Shown piece by piece: positions 60,828-64,000 of a stretch of 64,000 bases of DNA. Source of the stretch: Cristatella mucedo (Eukaryota > Bryozoa > Phylactolaemata > Cristatellidae); the NCBI GenBank assembly GCA_009760855.2, contig WPIO01000106.1:1195001-1259000 (forward strand). Direction: 5' to 3'. Each line of letters opens with the position of its first letter. Position 1 is the first letter of the stretch. The translations under genes and the position numbers were made by a program. The notes beneath the pieces were generated by a model that worked only from the letters and a program-made list of their open reading frames with translations, was not told the origin of the DNA and searched no databases.

Positions 60828-61126
60828 TCTCTGGGGCGCTGCGAAGGCTGAACAGAACGTAGGCGTCTATAGCCAAGACTTGACTGATGCTTGGTCGATG
60901 CAATCCAATGCACCACCTACGGGCTGTGGGCTTTGGTGAATGTCTCAGGGCCATCCCATATTCCAGATGATCCGATGACCCAGTATTTGCTCGGCGTCAC
61001 AACGCCTGACATATGACGGACTACAGTGCAGCACTCAAGCTGTTCAGACAGAAGAAGCTCTTTGCATAGTTCGGCTGATCCGTAAATCAAGAGTTTTGTT
61101 TCCTTCTAACGCCTACATGCCTGCTT

Positions 61127-61759
61127 TTGCTAAAGACGTCCGTTCAGGAGACTAGGTTGCCACCTCGAGAGTTATTATTTCTCATTAAGCTCACTGCTTC
61201 ATCCTGTCTCCACTCCCTCAGTATTCACCCCCATATGCGAACCACGCCCTTATCATCAATTATCGATGTGTGCCGCGTCCGATTCCAGACCACACAAGGA
61301 TCGTCGACACTCATTCAGATCTGCCCAACGCCGGTTCGGCATTTTCGGTCCGGACCGTTGTTTAGTGCCGAGCAAAATATAGTGCCTATACATAGAACAC
61401 CCGCAGTTAGGCCGGTAGCAGCTGACTTTAACTTGACGACAAAGTCGCGTAGCGTAGCCAGCCCAGTGCCGCCGGACGAGAGACAGCTGGTGGGCGAGAG
61501 CGAGTGGTGGCTTTGCTTGAGCGGCTCTCGCACCGTAAATATAGGGTTGGTGGATGCTCACTTTCTTCCGCCAGCCTCACGCCTTGCCCCGTCCCTTACT
61601 GATCTCGAACTCGCCGAACCGAGTCGTACATTCAGCGCCTACCGCATTCAGTCGGCGTCTAGCCCCGACGAGCTGCGACCCAACTTGGCTTTTTCCCAGT
61701 CAATTCGGCTTTCGAATGTCGAAGTAGAATGCGTCCCGAAAAAGGAGTTAGTTTTCTAG
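61127..61759 (+). CDS. Unrecognised 210-codon open frame
   Basis: Open for over 600 bases to a TAG at 61757, upstream of the GC-rich block. Contains SRSVASPVPPDERQLVGESE and PSLTDLELAEPSRTFSAYRI. No motif recognised, no clear splice sites, and its N-terminal start codon is not convincing. It may be chance in GC-rich sequence. Confidence 0.2.
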   Translation: MLKTSVQETRLPPRELLFLIKLTASSCLHSLSIHPHMRTTPLSSIIDVCRVRFQTTQGSSTLIQICPTPVRHFRSGPLFSAEQNIVPIHRTPAVRPVAADFNLTTKSRSVASPVPPDERQLVGESEWWLCLSGSRTVNIGLVDAHFLPPASRLAPSLTDLELAEPSRTFSAYRIQSASSPDELRPNLAFSQSIRLSNVEVECVPKKELVF

Positions 61760-62165
61760 CATCGTCCGATTGTGCGATTGAGTCGGATTGAAATTGATCA
61801 GCCATCCAGGCGCGAGCGATGGCCAGCGCTCACCAACGAAGGCGGATGCACGAACTTTGACCTGTAAGAATGGCAGCGTTAGAGCCGTTGGTTAAACGAG
61901 CATCAAACCGGCGCTCGCTTCTCGAACCTGCGACGATTCGGAGGAGTTCGACGGCGTTCCGCACGGCGCTTCCGCACAGCTGCTCCCCCAACAGCTCCGT
62001 CAGCCGGGTACCTGGGCGACCTGGCTGCCTAGCAGGCAGGCGGGCGGGTTCGGGAGGCGGGTGAGCTGACGTAAAGTCACGTGGTTAGCCAGTCGCACGG
62101 AATAGGCGAATACAAGCGGAAGGCGGCTCGAGGGACTTCACCGTTCGGCTCGCTTGCTGCTCGAA

Positions 62166-62240
62166 ATGATGGAGGCCGAAACCGAAGCGGATGCCTCGAG
62201 GCGGCAGCGTGAGGAGTCGTACAAGAGGACGGTGCTCGTC
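62166..62240 (+). CDS. Possible first coding exon of a gene continuing beyond the window
   Basis: In the GC-rich block, two adjacent ATGs open a 25-codon frame, MMEAETEADASRRQREES then YKRTVLV, ending at a near-consensus donor GTGAGT. The charged start and the donor make it look like a genuine first exon. No continuation exon was identified before 64000. Confidence 0.4.
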
Positions 62241-63532
62241 GTGAGTAGGACCTCGGCAGCCTAGGCGGCGGGCGTCGGCCGCAGCTGCCTGCACGCAAGG
62301 CGTCAGCGCTCGCAACGTGGCCGGCCGGCGATCGACTGTCGCCCGCTGCTGCCGCTGCTTCGACAGTCAGCGCTACCCGAAGCGCACGCTCGGCAGTGCC
62401 GGCGTCTCAGAGTGACGGATCAGACGGCGGTCACGTGGCACGAAAGCAGAGTGGCAGAGCTTCCTGTCCCTCCGTTACACGTCTACGGCTGGTGTACGGG
62501 CAGGTCTTCGGGCCACCAGAGTGCTCTGTGCTCTGTCGGTGTCGCCCGCCGTGCCGTAGCAGGAGTCGGCCAGTTGACGTCTTTACACTGGAGAGATGCG
62601 TCTGAGCTGCTGACCGTTCTCGATAGGCATAGATAGAAAGTGCGGCCTAGAAAGAGCAGCAGCTGCCGGGGGCGGCGGCGACGCCGGCGAAAGCCCACGT
62701 GACCTGAGCAAATAAACGAGTAGCCAGTCAGCTGATAGCCGTTCGAGCTCGCTCCAGCTCGAACGGAAGCCACGTGAGACTGACTCTCCACGGGAGACTC
62801 GGCTACACGTTATGGCTACGCCGGCACCAGTTTGGATCCTGGCTGCTCCTCGCCCGCTGCTCCTCCCACTCCGAAGGACTTCCGGGTGCGAGTACTGACG
62901 AGCTGCAGTAACGCTCGCTGTAACGTTCCGATACTCTCAGCAGACATGCCATCGAGCGGGCAGGCGGGCGGACCTCGCCTCGTGCTGCCGACGTCGTGTT
63001 CGCCGAGACGTTTCACCGTGCAGACCGCTTGCAGCAAGGGCCACCGCAAGGACGGTGTGCTGTAGCAGCGCCAGTCGGCAAACGCCATTGAATAAGGCTC
63101 CGGGCTGTAAACTAATAGCGTGGGTGCAGTTGCCCCCCCCCGGGATAAATCTTCACATGAAGGAGGGTGGACGCCAACTCGGGAACAAATCCTCCTTCTA
63201 AAAATCTGCTCGAAAAAACTCTCCATCCCCTCGGCACATTGTTTTTATTCAAACTCTTAGTTTTGCTTTAACCATTCAATTTAGCTGTTAGTTCAGGTCC
63301 TAATAAACCTTAGCTACGTAGTCTGTAAGTGCCAAAGCCACGCACCACAAGGAAGCCTCTTTCGCTGCACCAAAAGAAAATTCCCGCACCTATTTGGAAA
63401 GACCGGGGTACCGCTTCGAGGGCGAGCCACGCCTCTTTCATCGCGTCTAAAAGCAATTACTTGAAGGTGTGCGCCACATGACACCTCTCCGGTAGCAATT
63501 TTCTATTCAAGATTCAACAGGCTCATATATAA

Positions 63533-63561
63533 ACGTATATATATATATATATTCCTATTGG

Positions 63562-63602
<41 letters not shown>

Positions 63603-63652
63603 GCATATATATATAGAGAGAGAGAGAGAGGAGAGAGAGAGAGAAAGAGACC
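63533..63652. repeat. (TA)n and (GA)n arrays
   Basis: Two TA runs separated by ttcctattggctca, then a GA run with single-base interruptions. Confidence 0.95.
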
Positions 63653-64000
63653 TTAGCGGCTGCAAATTCTCCTTGAAGTTGGCCAACCGGAATTTCCACT
63701 GTAGGGCTTGTCCTCAAATCAGGAAGTTAAAGCGCCTTCTTACTCAGAGGATGAAACCCGGACGGCTATCTAGCCCCGTCTAAAATACACGTGTTTTCTC
63801 TTCTAGAGAATTGCCTTAAATGTGAGATCGAGAAAAAGCCTATGGAACCACCATTAACACACTAAATATTGAGTTATTTCTATTACCCATTTGCCACTCG
63901 TGGAATGATGTTCATTTGCTCCTAGAATTATGATGGCCACCCGGAAGGTCTGCGGGGCATTCACGGGGGGGGGGGGCGAGAGTTAAGCGTTGGGAACGAC

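Larger units (their letters stand above)
57644..64000. other. Region downstream of CDK5 without a recognised gene
   Basis: Holds several exon-like stretches (57787-58003, 59147-59359, 59754-60019, 62166-62240), a 210-codon open frame, one SINE-C, one SINE-D, a (CA)n run at 59474-59500 and a TA/GA array near the end. GC content rises at 61800-63130, as at a promoter or CpG-rich first exon. Confidence 0.5.

Overview
The window is a piece of an intron-rich metazoan (invertebrate) nuclear genome. There are no prokaryotic operons. The three recognisable genes are split into many short exons by introns of a few hundred to several thousand bases, and the space between exons is filled with LINE 3' ends, tRNA-derived SINEs, decayed DNA transposons and long dinucleotide arrays. 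I could not fix the phylum from sequence alone. A stand-alone PHM gene, dense ancestral-looking introns and one U12-type AT-AC intron suggest a slowly evolving invertebrate or a flatworm-like lineage, but this is inference.

Layout. (1) 94-9887, plus strand: eight exons covering nearly all of the catalytic core of a peptidylglycine alpha-hydroxylating monooxygenase (PHM), the first enzyme of neuropeptide amidation; its 5' exons lie left of the window. (2) 9888-20242: a 10 kb repeat-rich intergenic region between the convergent PHM and BAF60 genes, with LINE pieces, a possible LTR, a 123-bp tandem repeat and CT, CA and GA arrays. (3) 20697-37326, minus strand: a complete 13-exon BAF60/SMARCD gene (553 residues), the SWIB-domain subunit of SWI/SNF chromatin remodellers. 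(4) 37327-37590: a 264-bp gap between two divergent start codons, presumably a bidirectional promoter. (5) 37591-57643, plus strand: a complete 11-exon CDK5 gene (294 residues). (6) 57644-64000: no recognised gene, but several exon-like stretches and a GC-rich block with a possible first coding exon at 62166-62240.

All three gene models were rebuilt by hand: exon lengths sum to intact reading frames and every junction was checked for splice signals and homology. Splice-site highlights are one AT-AC (U12-type) intron in CDK5 and two GC-AG introns (CDK5 intron 6, BAF60 intron 12). The mobile-element story is also coherent: a tRNA-derived SINE family (SINE-D) ends in a sequence clearly related to the 3' end of the abundant LINE-A, as expected if LINE-A machinery mobilises it.
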